Of a stretch of 64,000 nt of DNA, positions 1-11,455 are shown in pieces. Position numbers and translations under genes: made by a program. How positions within the stretch are numbered: the stretch's first letter is position 1; each line of letters opens with the position of its first letter. The stretch is from the NCBI RefSeq assembly GCF_963583255.1, contig NC_084816.1, positions 10,431,600-10,495,599 of the forward strand, given 5' to 3'. Origin of the DNA: Pyrus communis. Lineage: Eukaryota > Streptophyta > Magnoliopsida > Rosales > Rosaceae. The notes beneath the pieces are model-generated. The model did not search any database and was not told the DNA's origin. It worked only from the letters and a program-made list of their open reading frames with translations.

Positions 1-443
1 TATATATGTATATTCTATTTTCTGGGAAATATACAGGTTTTACGGCGAGGGGTTAGAACTTTGTTTATGAAATGGTTTTTGAAAAGCTTTGTTTTTGCCC
101 ACTCACGCTTTCTGTTTTGCGTCCCTCCAGGTTCTAGTTTGGCTCGCGCTTCTGGTGGCTCCCCCGAGGATTTTTCCTGGCATATTTGACAGATTATCAC
201 CAGTGTAGAACCACCTTTGGGTGTGTTTATGTAGTGTTGTTTCTCCCGGATTGCATTAGGTCTTCCGTGCTCTGAACTTTGTTTTTCACACTTACGCTTG
301 CACATGTATGTTCTTACTTTGTGTATAGCTGAGTTTTTATTTATTCGTACTTTTATTATTATTTTTAGCTTCCGCACTGTGCACATGGCTACGTCACTTC
401 CACGTGACAGCCAGCATGCCCTGATCTCGGTCGGGGTGTGTCA
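1..443 (+). repeat. 3' portion of a Gypsy-type LTR, cut by the window edge
   Basis: The segment ends in gatctcggtcggggtgtgtca, a style of LTR terminus I associate with Ty3/Gypsy elements of Rosaceae. It is richer in G+C than the AT-rich DNA that starts just after it. No primer-binding site follows position 443, so this is a solo LTR or the 3' LTR of an element lying to the left. The start is outside the window, so neither TG start nor target duplication can be checked. Small open frames here have no recognisable product. Confidence 0.45.
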
Positions 444-1634
444 GTCGTGACACCAATAGTTGAGGTAGTTTTTTGTACTTTACCTTTTTTTTATTTATTA
501 AAACACATAATGTGATAGTTGATACTTAATTTTTTCCTAATAATAAAGAATCCAACTACCATGCAGTTGATAGTTGATTTTTTTTGTTAATGATTCAATT
601 AAAAATTCAACTAACCATCCATGTCATATCTCTACTAATTAATAAAACACTCATTGTCAACCAAAACTTTATGAAATTACCAGTTTAACCCTTTAATTAA
701 AACAAAACATGAATAAGAAATATGGGGCAAAAATGTAATTTCACACAACCAAATTTTGCTATTTTTTTTAAAACCTCACCTGCATGTAATCCTAACATAT
801 ATCTAATTATTAAAAAAAATTAAAAAAAAAATTAAAAACCTTCCAACTCCCACTTTTTCTATCACTCCCTTCCTCTTTCCTTCTATTTCAAAAATAAAAA
901 TAAAAAAATTTCTCACACACTTTGTGTGTGCCCATATGCTAGTATATACTAAAAGTAGGGAGATGGAAGAACCTCACTCCACCCTTCCTCTCTCTCCCTC
1001 CCTCCTAAGATTTTAGGAACTTAAAAAGGAAATTTTTGTGTTTCTAAAAGAATATCAACTCTAATGGTATTTTGGGAATCCAACCACCACATTTTGACGA
1101 CTCATTTAGGAACTTAAAAGGAAATTTTTGTGTTCCTAAAATAATATTCCCTCAAATGGGAAAGTCATTATAATAGAATCCCCAAATTTGAGGTTTTTAC
1201 GATTTTATGTGATAATTTGATTAGTTGCAATTTTTTGTTTATGTTAGCTTTTTTGTTTTAAAATTAGATTAACATTATGTTGTCGTGAAATATTTTTGTG
1301 AACATTTCAATAAAAAAAATTCAAATTTTGATACTAAATCTCTTTCTTCACAAAAATAGTAACTAGAATGGCTACATTATTGAATTGTGACATGGCTACA
1401 TTATTGGATTATGTCATGCCTAAGTCATGATCAGATATTTTTGCTCCAGATAAAATTTCAACCCCTTGCAACAATTGGATGAGATTTTCTTATCTCAATC
1501 TTATCCGTTGGATTGTTATCTATCTTTTTATCCTCTCATTATAAAAATGATGTCTCTATCTCTTTCACATTCATCCTATTTTTTGCATACATCCTTCAAA
1601 CCCTCAAATTATCCTTCTCAATTACCAAACCATA
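444..1634. other. AT-rich spacer with a 40 bp duplicated motif
   Basis: No gene is seen. A segment of about 40 bp (around 1009-1050) beginning taggaacttaaaaaggaaat recurs in direct orientation at about 1104-1147. The two copies are separated by about 55 bp. The last 150 bases probably form the 5' leader of the Harbinger relic that follows. Confidence 0.4.
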
Positions 1635-1885
1635 ATGGCACAACAAGGGTGTGATAACTCATCCCTTGACGATGATAATCAAGCTATGGTGACGACGACC
1701 ATGCACGAGGAATGACAAAGAATTCAAGGGAAGAAAGTCACAAAGGCTAAACATGGTGCCACATCATCAAGCCAAAAATGCATTCCAAGAGATAGGGTAA
1801 GTGGTCATGAACTTCTTATGCGTCATTACTTTGCTAACCCTCCCATGTATCCAACTATTCATTTTCGAAGCATTGAAATATTAAC
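1635..1885 (+). pseudogene. PIF/Harbinger transposase-side N-terminal relic
   Basis: An ATG at 1635 opens a frame reading MAQQGCDNSSLDDDNQ. After an in-frame stop it continues with GHELLMRHYFANPPMYP followed by HFR. The GHxxLxxxYFxxxPxYPxxxFR pattern matches the N-terminal part of plant Harbinger/ALP1-like nucleases, just before the FRRRFRM block. Similarity stops after HFR, and no catalytic DDE region is visible downstream. I read it as a short, stop-containing relic. The assignment rests on this motif alone. Confidence 0.5.
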
Positions 1886-2479
1886 ACATGTAAAACTGTT
1901 GTACGTTAGTGGAAGGAACACTGTTGCCATTCAACTTTGGTTAGTGACATTCCCACAATCATCTTTGGTGCAGATGTTACCCATCCTCAACTTGGGAAGG
2001 ACAGCAGTCCGGTAATTGCCGATGTAAGTTCACTCGTAAATTCATTGTGCTAGGGAGCATTTCAGAGCATTTTGACAAGAAACTGGCCGAAAACCAGAGA
2101 GAATTATCCTCTTCATGTAAGAATTGTTTTTGCTGTGGTCAAGAAAAATGACACAATGCTCTGCTAACATTTGTTAAGAAAAATGACACAACGCTCTGCT
2201 AACATTTGGCTTGTCAATCGATGCAGGAGGGATATATGCCACTAGTTGCTTTTTTTATGGTACAAACTGATAAGAGTGGCAATTTTCAACTATGTTACAA
2301 ATTTTACATGCATTAAGATATAATGCATTTGATGCTTTTCCGTTTTGTGCATTGAGATATTGTAAATTTGATCTTTTTTCCATTTTTTGCTTTAACTATC
2401 ATTACCTTGTCAGGCACTGTTGTTGACACCCAGATTTGTCATCCGAGGGAGTTCGGCTTTTATCTCAACGGTCATGCTA

Positions 2480-2556
2480 GCATTCAGGTATTATTTGTGT
2501 TGTTGATTTATACATGCCAGTTTTGTTTTTGTGGTAGTTTCCTTGTCCTCTTATGA
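2480..2556 (+). repeat. 70 bp direct repeat outside the inverted-repeat complex, left copy
   Basis: The segment containing tatttgtgttgttgattta and tggtagtttccttgtcctctt recurs in the same orientation at 11385-11455 with about 90% identity by eye. The two copies lie outside the two ends of the inverted-repeat region. Confidence 0.6.
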
Positions 2557-3313
2557 TGATGTATTCGTGTTCTTTTCATTGCTAAATATAAAACCTTAAG
2601 TTGTGGTTATAGTTCGAATTGCTATCTTCTGTTCGTGTGGGGAAATAACAGGTATGCACACTACCATGTCCTATATTGCGATTTTTCAGTTATAAAGGAA
2701 CTATCCTTATTCTTATCATAAGGCCTTATTATATCATGATGGAGGCAGATTCTCAATTCAGACTAATAATGAGACCCTCTTAATATCTTCGAAGATATGT
2801 AGTTTGAGGGAACGCTCGATCACCAAATTATCTATATGAGGGAACAAGTTTGAAACCAGCAGGTTGGTTAGTCATATGAGCCCAAATGCTAACATAGATA
2901 GAATAACCCACAATGTATATTTAAAGCATGCAATAGGTTTCAACAAGGAGGCAATCTCTTTGGAGGGCTTCACCAAGTTGCTTACACAGGTCCAACAACA
3001 TCTATTATCTACTATCCATGCGCAAGGCTGTCTAACAACATATGGATGCTATGAGCGAAGAAAGTGGTGGTCAACACTGATTTAGGCATATATGCCTCGA
3101 CAAGTGAACAACGTTATGCACTTCAAGAATTGGCTTGTAGGTTTTTGTATGACTAAAAGGATATTTGTTATCATAGATATCTTAATATGTCAAAGATACT
3201 AGGCTCATACAACGAACTCATTGAAGAATAGACGGCCCAAGAAAGTGTACTAGAGACGCTGTTTGTGGCGGCTTTGAGAGATAGAATCCCCCTTTAGGGT
3301 ACACTTTTCAAAC

Positions 3314-3518
3314 TCATAAGAAAATAAGCATAGAATGGGATTGTAACTTTTGATTCGTCATTCAACAACTAGGTTTACAACTTTATACAATGATACAGTC
3401 AATAAGAACCTAAACTACAGCCTACAAACAAGGCTTGATTAGTAACTAAACAAGGAAGTAAATAACTACAATATCAATTTACAATATTGATTAATTAATA
3501 GAAATATCTTCCTTAACA
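3314..3518 (-). repeat. Copia 3' LTR
   Basis: On the minus strand it begins TGTTAAGGAAG and ends TTTTCTTATGA. It is 205 bp and matches the LTR at 7997-8201 except for about four substitutions. Confidence 0.93.
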
Positions 3519-3534
3519 CTCCCCCTCAAGTTGG
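3519..3534 (-). other. Copia polypurine tract
   Basis: On the minus strand, aacttgagggggag lies directly against the 3' LTR. This is the usual site for plus-strand priming. Confidence 0.75.
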
Positions 3535-3577
3535 AGTGTATGTTAATGACACCCAACTTGCTAAGTAAGACTTCAAA

Positions 3578-6500
3578 CTACAATGAACTCAACGGCTTGG
3601 TGAATATATCAGCTGGTTGATCACTTGTCCTTATGTATGCCGTGCTTATCATTCCTTCTTGAATCTTTTCTTGTACTAGGTGACAATCAATCTCTATGTG
3701 CTTCGTTCGTTCATGAAAAACAGGAATTGAAGCAATGTGTAATGCCGCCTGATTATCACAAAATAACTTGACTGGTTGTGACTGATTCACTCTTAGGTCT
3801 TTTAAAATATTCTTCAACCATATGATTTCACAGCATGTGGTGGCCATAGAACGGTATTCAGCCTCCGCACTGGAGGGGGATATAGTTGTTTGTTTCTTAG
3901 TTTTCCAGGAAATAGGTGCTTGACCAAGCAAAATACAGTACCTCGTTATCAACCTTATAGTATCCCTACATCTAGCTCAATCAGCATCACAAAATGCTTG
4001 TAATTGCAACGAACCCGTGGAAGGAAGAAAAAATCTTTGTCCAGGTGTTTGTTTAATGTACTTGAGTACCTTGTGTGCAGCTTCAAGATATGGTTGTCGA
4101 GGTTTCTCCATGAACTGGCTTAGCATGTGAACATCATAAGCCAAGTAAGGCCTTGTTATGGTCAAGTATATCAACCTGCCCACAAGCCGTCTATATGATG
4201 AAGGATCATTCAACACCTTTCCTTCCATTTGTGTGAGAGACAAATTTTGATCCACAGGAAACCGTGAGGGCTTAACTCCTAGAAACCCAACATCATCCAA
4301 TATTCCTAGTGCATATTTTTGTTGACATAGAGTAATTCCACGTTTTGAACGTGCAACTTCTATTCCCAAGAAATATTTGAGTTGCCCTAAATCTTTCAGC
4401 TTGATACGATGAGAGAGAAACTGCTTGGTTTCTTTAATTTCATGCAGATTATTCCCTGCTAATATCACATCATCAACATAGATTAATAAAGTAATGAAGT
4501 TACCATGACGACTTTGGACGAATAGTGAATAGTCGGACCATGATTGATGAAATCCAGCGACTTTAAGAGCATTGGATAACTTAATGAACCACTGACTCGA
4601 AGCTTGCTTTAGACCGTAGAGAGATTTATTAAACTTGCATACTCAAGTCTTCCCCTTTCGTCCGAAACCAGGAGGCAAGGTCATGTAGACATCCTCTTCG
4701 AGATCACCATTTAAGAAGGCATTGTTCACATCCAGTTGATGGAGGTGCCAACCGCGCACAGCAGGAACACTAATAAGCACGCGAACGGTGGTTAACTTAG
4801 CCACTGGAGCAAAGGTTTCACAGTAATCAACACCTTCAATTTGACTGTAACCCTTGGCAACAAGGTGTGCCTTGTACCATTCGATAGTGCCATTAGGTTG
4901 AAGCTTAATCTTGTAAACCCACTTACACCCAATGGGACGTTTATGCAGCGGTAAAGGCACGAGTGTCCATGTATGATAGGCTTGAAGAACAGCAAGTTCA
5001 TGTTGTATGGCATCACGCCAGTTTAGATCTCGGAAAGCCTGCGAAAAACTGGTTGGTTCTTTAAGAAGGGTGAGATTAGTGGTATAAGCTTTATGGTGAG
5101 GTGAGAGACGATCATAGGATAAATAAGTGGAGAGAGGATGAGAAGTACCTAACAAGGATTGGACCACGTTCGTAAAAGATGTGGGAGCATTCCGGGATGG
5201 GAGATACCTCAATATGAAAGTCTTGCAAAAAGGTAAAGGGTTGGGTAGGTCGTGTTCCATGGCGGGGTGAAGTTGGCGATGTTGTGGGTGATGGGGAAGG
5301 GGATGAGGATGGTGATGGCGATGCTGTAGATGAAGGCGCAGGGATATTTGATGGTGGGGTGGGTGATGGTGATGAAGGTGGGGAAGACGAGGGTGGGGTA
5401 TCGGTGGGTGTAGAGGCTGATTGTGGAGAGTTGTAATCAGTGGTGTCGGGTGGCGTAGGAGATATGACAGGAAAAAAGTCCATATCAAGCGATGGCAAGG
5501 AGTGGATTAGAGTGGAGGACTGTGGTGTAGCAGCGGAAGTGTGCAATTGATAAGGAAAGTGTTCTTAAAAAAAAAATCACATCCCGTGAGACAAAAACTT
5601 TGTTGAGTTGAAGATCAAATAAATGATATCCCTTTTTACCATATGGATAGCCAAGAAAGACACAGCGACGGGCACGGGGATCAAATTTTGAAGGTTTGTG
5701 TGGCTGAGTGGAAGCAAAACACAAACAACCAAACACGCGTAAATAAGAGTAGTTGGGTGCTTTCTGGAACAACTTTTCATAAGGTGTCTTCCCTTGAAGA
5801 AGGGGTGTGGGTGTACGATTAATAAGGTAGGCTGAAGCAAGTATGGCGTCCCCCCAAAAATGTTTTGGCATGTTGGCCTGAAAGAGGAGGGCTCGAGCAA
5901 CATTTAATAAATGGTGATGCTTACGTTCAACAACACCATTTTGTTGTGGTGTGTTGACACAGCTAGTTTGATGAATAATACCTTGAGTGGCGTAAAAACT
6001 GTCAAGTTTAAATTCAGGACCATTGTCACTTCGAATCATTTTAACCTTGGCATTGAATTGAGTTTCGACCGAATGGACAAATTGTACAAGGAGCTGTTGT
6101 GTGTTAGATTTGTGTTTCATCAAATAAATCCATGTGCTCCTGGTGTAATCATCAATGATAGTGAGAAAGTATTTTGCACCAGAAATAGAAGCAACATGAT
6201 ACCCCCCTCCCAGATATCAACATGTACCAATTCAAAACACAATTTAGTGGATATGGAACTCAAAGAAAATGGTGCTCTTGTTTGCTTGGCTAAAGGGAAA
6301 ATGACACATTTATTAGAATTACAAGATTTTTGTTTGAAAAAAAGGAAATAACATGGAAACAATTTGTGATGGATGTCCTAGGCGTTGATGCCAAAGATAA
6401 TGGTTGGATGTTCGTATGGTGTTGCATGTTCCTTTCTTTGGTGGATCGAGATAGTATAGTCCCTCTCGTTTAATTCCCGTCCCAATCATCTTCCCCGAGC

Positions 6501-6774
6501 GTAGGTCCAGTATGACACAAAACTGTTTTAGGAAGATGGTAATATAGAGGGAATCATATGTGAGCTTGCTAATGGTTATCAAATTTAATTTGAAAAATGG
6601 TACACACAAAACATTATCAAGCATAAGGTTGGGAGAGAAGACAACTTGTCCAATGTGGGTGACCGTGGCGAGGGAACCAGTAGGTAGTTCAATAGTATGG
6701 TTTGTAATGGGCCTTGACGTCGTGAGAAAATGAGGGCTGTAGACAATGTGGTCCGTTGCACCACTATCCAAGAT
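3578..6774 (-). pseudogene. Copia pol (protease, integrase, RT, RNase H) with nonsense mutations
   Basis: Reading from high to low coordinate: the protease active site MDSGATDH (about 6771) and the pre-integrase motif HQRLGHPSQ come first. The integrase follows, with SDNGPEF and NGVVERKHH and the usual WGDAILASAYLINRTP block (6123-5600). The RT carries [20 protein letters not shown] and [12 protein letters not shown] motifs, and later SLYGLKQAS and YVDD. RNase H shows [11 protein letters not shown] and [10 protein letters not shown] and ends near TKPLSSL. Stops are visible at 4643 (TGA within the RT) and near 3974, where DADW reads DAD-stop (TGG to TGA). Between integrase and RT is a Ser/Pro-rich linker. 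The coding potential is otherwise well preserved. Confidence 0.9.
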
Positions 6775-6859
6775 CCAAACATTTTTAATGCCATTATGCG
6801 TAAAAGAAAAAGCTTTACCTGAAAGTTCATTATTCGAGGAACTACCAACTTGATTTGCA

Positions 6860-7918
6860 AGGAGGATCTTTTTTGTTTAACATTGCAAGTATTTGCTTGC
6901 AATCTTCTTGGGAAAAAAGAAAGTTTGGCATCCCGTCCTTTTTATCATGCACGGCAACGTGGTTGCCCTTGGAAGTGGATGAGCGGCTTTATTCAGTTTC
7001 AGCAGTCGCTTTGCGTTTGCGGCAATATTCGAAGGAATGACCTTTCCACCCACAAAAAGTGCACTTGAGATGAGCACGACAGTTTTTGGTGCTATGATTT
7101 GTCTTGTTACATTTTCCACAACGAAGACCACCATCCTCTTGTTCAGTTTCTTAGCCACCATTTTTCACAGCAAAAGCTGCCGCTTCAGGTTGGGAAGTAT
7201 GCTTTCCACTTGAGACTTCTACCTGTCTCTCATGGCGAATGACAAGAGAGTAGGCCTTGTTCATTGTAGGTAAAGGCTCAAAGAGAAGAGTATTACTACG
7301 AACAGTAGAATAAGAATCATTTAAACCCATGAGAAATTTCATTGTTTTCTGGGTTTCAACATAAGAGATGATTTCCTTCTTCGTATCACAACGACATGCA
7401 GGAATAGAACATAGCACATCACGTTCGTCCCACAAGCTTTTTAATTTGGTGAAATATGAACTCACCGTCATGTTACCTTGCACACAGTCATGAATCTCGT
7501 TTTCTATATGAAACAATTGAACAATGTTCACATGAGAAAACCTTTCTTGCAAATCAAGCCACATTTGTCTTGCATCCTTGCAATTGATGACGCAACCTGA
7601 GATTTCTTTTGACATGGATCCTAAGAGCCACGCCTTAACCAAGATATTGCATCGATTCCATTTCTACAATTCTTTATGTTCATCTTCTCTTGGCTTGTTG
7701 ATCGTCCCATCAACAAGCCCTAGTTTGTTTTTGACCGTTAAGGTCATGGTCATGGATTGAACCCATGTACTGTAATTGTCTTCCACCAATGGTTGCGGCA
7801 CAAGGACTACACCAGGTTGGTCCAAATGGTGGAGATAAAGTGGATGATTAGGGCTTTCCCACTTTGGATGTGAAGTCATGCCTGAGAAGGTTGACTTCGT
7901 GTCTGTTCTATCACCCAT
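6860..7918 (-). pseudogene. Copia gag with zinc knuckle, stop-interrupted
   Basis: The ATG at 7918 begins MGDRTDTKSTF. A gag core with DNYSTWVQSMTMTL and NKLGLVDGTI follows. The same frame continues through a TAG at 7664 and a TAA at 7151. Between and after these stops are the typical WLLGSMSKEIS and LWDERDVL blocks. A zinc knuckle, CTFCGWKGHSFEYC (CxxCxxxGHxxxxC), lies near 7040. Since the stops fall in an otherwise continuous frame, they are point mutations and not frameshifts. Confidence 0.85.
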
Positions 7919-7983
7919 GGCTATGTTTTACTAGGGTTGTTTTGGTGTTTGTGTGTTTGCTTTTTATTTTCCCAGATATCAAT

Positions 7984-7996
7984 CACTCTAGTACCA
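7984..7996 (-). other. Copia primer-binding site (initiator tRNA-Met type)
   Basis: On the minus strand, TGGTACTAGAGTG immediately follows the 5' LTR. It resembles the standard TGGTATCAGAGC complementary to the 3' end of initiator tRNA-Met. Confidence 0.8.
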
Positions 7997-8201
7997 TCAT
8001 AAGAAAATAAGCATAGAATGGGATTGTAACTTTTGATTTGTCATTCAACAACTAGGTTTACAACTTTATACAATGATACAGTCAATAAGAACCTAAACTA
8101 CCACCTACAAACAAGGCTTGATTAGAAACTAAACAAGGAAGTAAATAACTACAATATCAATTTACAATATTGATTAATTAATAGAAATATCTTCCTTAAC
8201 A
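7997..8201 (-). repeat. Copia 5' LTR
   Basis: It is 205 bp and nearly identical to 3314-3518. The element coordinate ends exactly at the caaac target duplication (8202-8206). Confidence 0.93.
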
Positions 8202-8840
8202 CAAACTAGTTCCTCCTTCATTACTTTGCCAACTAAAAACTTCTACTCCACATTTCGCAATCGACGAACATCAAAGTTACCCTCAAGAAAGCAAAGAGTC
8301 TTATCCGCAACCCGACATTCACAAATCTCATTGCTTGTGATGCATAATAATCATCCGATCCAAAATCACTCTATATATACTAAGATATTATCGGAAGGAC
8401 ATCATCACCCATGTGTGTTAAGATGGTGGAGACTGAGAAAAGTCGGACGTTCTCTCACATTCTTGAGAGGAGGGTATGTGAGACATTGATTGAAATTATA
8501 TCGAGTGACTTTGGATATGATGATTATTATGTCTTACATGCAATGAGATTTGTGGACTTTGTGTGTATAGATAAGACTTTTTGTTTTTTCGATGGGAATT
8601 TTGATGTTCATCGATTATTAAGTGTGGAGGAAAAGTTTTTAATTGGTGAAGTAATGAAGGAGGAACTGGTTTGCAAAGTGTACCCTAAAAGGGACATGTA
8701 CTCGAATTTCTCAAAGCCGCCACAAAAAGTGTTTCGAGTATAATTTCTTGGGCTGTCTCTTCTTCAATGGGTTCATTTAGAAGCCAAGTATCTCCTATTT
8801 GTCATACAAAAACCTAGGATCCAACTGATGGAGTGCTGTT

Positions 8841-10503
8841 TGATAGGAGCATATTTAGGCGACTTACTTAGCTTGTTTTCGTGCATCTATGTTGTTAATT
8901 CATAGTTGTTTTAGTAGTTTAAGCCATTTTCGTGTGTTTTTAGGTTCATATGGCTAAGGAAGCAAAAAGATGCATTTTGGAGCATTTTGGAGCAAAATTG
9001 GGCTTGGAATGGATAGCATATGCTTGGAGCCAAAGTGTTGGACGAATTTGAAAGCCTTGTATGCACTTTGGACATAAAACAAAGGGCCTAGCCCAATCAA
9101 ACAATCCTTTGAGCCATGCAAAACCTCTAGCCCAATCAACAACCCTTAGCCACATGCATTCACACACACATGCACTTATTCTTTCATCATTGCACCACCA
9201 TTCACACACACATGCACTTACTCTTTCATCATTGCACCACCAATTCAACACATGCATTTCCACCTTCCTACTTCATCATTTCAACCACATATTCACCCAC
9301 ATGCACTCTAATCATTCAACACATGCATTCACACACCAACAACCTAGCTCTTTTTCCATCATTATTTCATCCACATGCACTCTCAATCATAACAACCACA
9401 TTCACTCTTAAACAATCACCCACTTATTCTCCCATTCCCCCTATAAAAACCCATGCATTCATACACAAAAAAACACATCTCATTTTCATACACAAGACAC
9501 CACAAACACATCCAATCTTTCCCTTTTGCCGCAAATCCCCTTCCATTTCTACACAATCTCTTCTCGGCTTCATTCCATTCCATACACTCTCCCATTCACA
9601 GAAACCATTCAACATAAGCCGCTCCACCTTCATTTACAACACACTTGGAGCACCAACACCGAAGGCAACTCTTAAGGGATTTCGACATCAGTTTTGCTTC
9701 AAGGGTTCTTTCTTCTTAATCCTATGTTCACTCATGTTATATATTTTTATGTCAAACCTTTTGTAAACATGAAGTGTAACTAATCTCTCTCTAGGGATTC
9801 GATGTAGCCTTGCAAGATTGCCATGTAGTTAATTCAGAATTCTCATTTAATCTATCTATTTCTTGTTTCATTCTCCGATTTAATTGTGACTTGGTGTGTT
9901 GATTTTAATGCTTGATCATCATTTGAATTAACCGCAGGTTGTTTTGCCAAGATTAAAGCACACATCATGCATAATCTTGGTGGATATGTGAATGAATGAA
10001 GGGAATGTTTTGCAAACATCCTGCCGAGTGTTCCCTTTGGTTTTGTGAAAGTTTCTTGTGCACTACATATTCTTGATTAGGAACCAAAGTTGCACATCAC
10101 AATTAGGCTCATGATTAGAGACATTTGATCAAATCCACACATCATATGGTTGATCATATCTAAGTGAAACAAACTCAAGAAATAGGTAGATGGATGAGTA
10201 TAATCTGATTCAACAAGCATGGCCTTGGGTTAGCAATGGTAAAATCGAATCCCTAGCTTCATCTCCATTGGTACTATCTCATTTTATTAGCTGTTGATTC
10301 ATTCATTTTGTGTTTACTTCATTTCTTTATGTTTTCAAGGTACAACAACAAATCTGCCTACATTGATTAGTTTTATTTCTCTAGTAAAGAGTTCTTGCAA
10401 AACAAGTGATTATATAGGTCCAATTAGTCCCTGTGGATTCGACACCCTTACTTGTGCCATTATACTAAACATATTCTAGCATGAAGAAGGAAAACATTAA
10501 TCA
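8841..10503 (+). mobile_element. 1.66 kb solo LTR
   Basis: It starts TGATAGGAGC and ends TTAATCA, giving terminal TGAT/ATCA. It is flanked by a perfect 5 bp target duplication, ctgtt (8836-8840 and 10504-10508). No internal gag-pol is present and no second LTR is nearby, so it is a solo LTR left by recombination. Its length and the tail containing tccctgtggattcgacaccc fit large-LTR Ty3/Gypsy lineages such as Athila/Tat. The segment 9150-9400 is a low-complexity run of CACATGCA and CATTCA units, which explains the long His/Thr-rich frames seen there. Excising it restores continuity of the inverted repeat. Confidence 0.85.
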
Positions 10504-10795
10504 CTGTTCACTTTCCGTGACATTAAACTCTATTTGCTCATAACATCCACATGTTTTCAGATAACCCTGAACATGGATTCGCGATAATATACAATAAATG
10601 CGATTGAGCATGTGCAAGCAAGCATGATGAACTGATTACATGCTTTAACTGTACCTCATGGGGTTGTTTTACTTATGTGAGCATTTGGACATGTATGACT
10701 AACCAACACGTTGGCTTCAAATTTATTATGCATATAGATGCTCTGGTGCTTGAGCGTTCACTCAAACTACACATCTTCAAAGATATTATGGGAAA

Positions 10796-11110
10796 GACAT
10801 CTTCACCCGTGGCGTATTGAGATGGTGGAGAGTGGAAAAAGTTAGTCATCTTCTCACATTCTTATGAGAATGGTACATGCTACACTCGGTCAAGTTTATA
10901 TCGAGTGATTTTAGATCAAATGATTATTCGTCATAGCTGTAGATGATTTCTCAATAGGAACTTTGATGTTTGTCGATTGCGAAGTGTGGAAGTTTTTAAT
11001 TGGCGGAGTGATGAAGGAGGAACCGATTTGCAAAGTCTGTTATGGACTAGCGGAAAGAGATTTGATGATGAGTCTTGAGGAGGATAACCCTCAAGAAAGT
11101 CTTTCAAGAC
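10796..11110 (+). repeat. Second, partial direct copy of the inverted-repeat unit
   Basis: From gatattatgggaaagacatc onward this segment matches 8383-8700 in the same orientation. It shares the tcacccgtg, gatggtggaga, tatcgagtgattt, gaactttgatgtt and gaaggaggaacc stretches. It therefore lies in tandem behind the right arm, with a unit period of about 0.74 kb once the solo LTR is removed. Confidence 0.6.
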
Positions 11111-11384
11111 TTGAATTATAAAACATTAACAGTACTAGCTGTATGTTCCTCAAAAAATAAAAAATAAAAATAAAAAAAACAGCTCTAGGTTGTATGAAGT
11201 GACATTCTCAAAAAGCAATTCCAAAAGAGAAATTCCACTTCACTCACTCAAGTCCTCAGGAATGCAAGGCATGTTAGGACTTTGTATAAGTTGAAGCTTA
11301 ACAACTTTGTTTCGTGAAGTTTCTATGTGTGTATATTTCACTCAATGTATCCATTGTTTCTTATTTGGCTCCTTGAGCCTTCCA

Positions 11385-11455
11385 TTACTATTTGTGTTGT
11401 TGATTTATATATGCCAATTTTGCTTTTGCGGTAGTTTCCTTACCCTCTTCCAAGG
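11385..11455 (+). repeat. 70 bp direct repeat outside the inverted-repeat complex, right copy
   Basis: It matches 2480-2556 in direct orientation (tatttgtgttgttgattta, then ggtagtttcctta). The shared sequence shows that the DNA on either side of the inverted-repeat complex is itself repetitive. Confidence 0.6.

Larger units (their letters stand above)
3314..8201 (-). mobile_element. Nearly complete Ty1/Copia retrotransposon
   Basis: The element is bounded by two 205 bp LTRs and flanked by a perfect 5 bp target duplication, caaac (3309-3313 and 8202-8206). It is coded on the minus strand in the order gag, protease, integrase, reverse transcriptase, RNase H, which is the Copia order. A primer-binding site complementary to initiator tRNA-Met and a polypurine tract are in the expected places. 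The LTRs differ at only about 4 of 205 positions, indicating a recent insertion. Several in-frame stops make this copy non-autonomous. It landed inside one arm of the long inverted repeat. Confidence 0.93.
2770..10800. repeat. Long inverted repeat (arms about 0.6-0.7 kb), broken by two retrotransposon insertions
   Basis: The left arm is 2770-3313 continued by 8207-8382 once the Copia element is removed. The right arm is 8500-8840 continued by 10509-about 10800 once the solo LTR is removed. The reverse complement of the right arm matches the left arm along its length, for example ttcctccttcattact, agatgtgtagtttgag/agatatgtagtttgag and ggttggttagtcata. A loop of about 117 bp (8383-8499) lies between them. 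By eye the arms differ by roughly a fifth of positions. The 8411-8743 frame (110 aa) lies in the loop and right arm and resembles nothing I know. This could be a foldback-type transposon or an inverted duplication; no flanking target duplication was found. Confidence 0.7.

Noticed and set aside
15..386. 123-codon minus-strand frame
   Set aside because: It lies in LTR sequence, is Lys/Arg-rich without motifs, and is most likely a chance frame.
9061..9766. Long His/Thr/Leu-rich frames (116 and 198 codons)
   Set aside because: They lie inside the solo LTR and come from a low-complexity CACATGCA/CATTCA array; no family motif.
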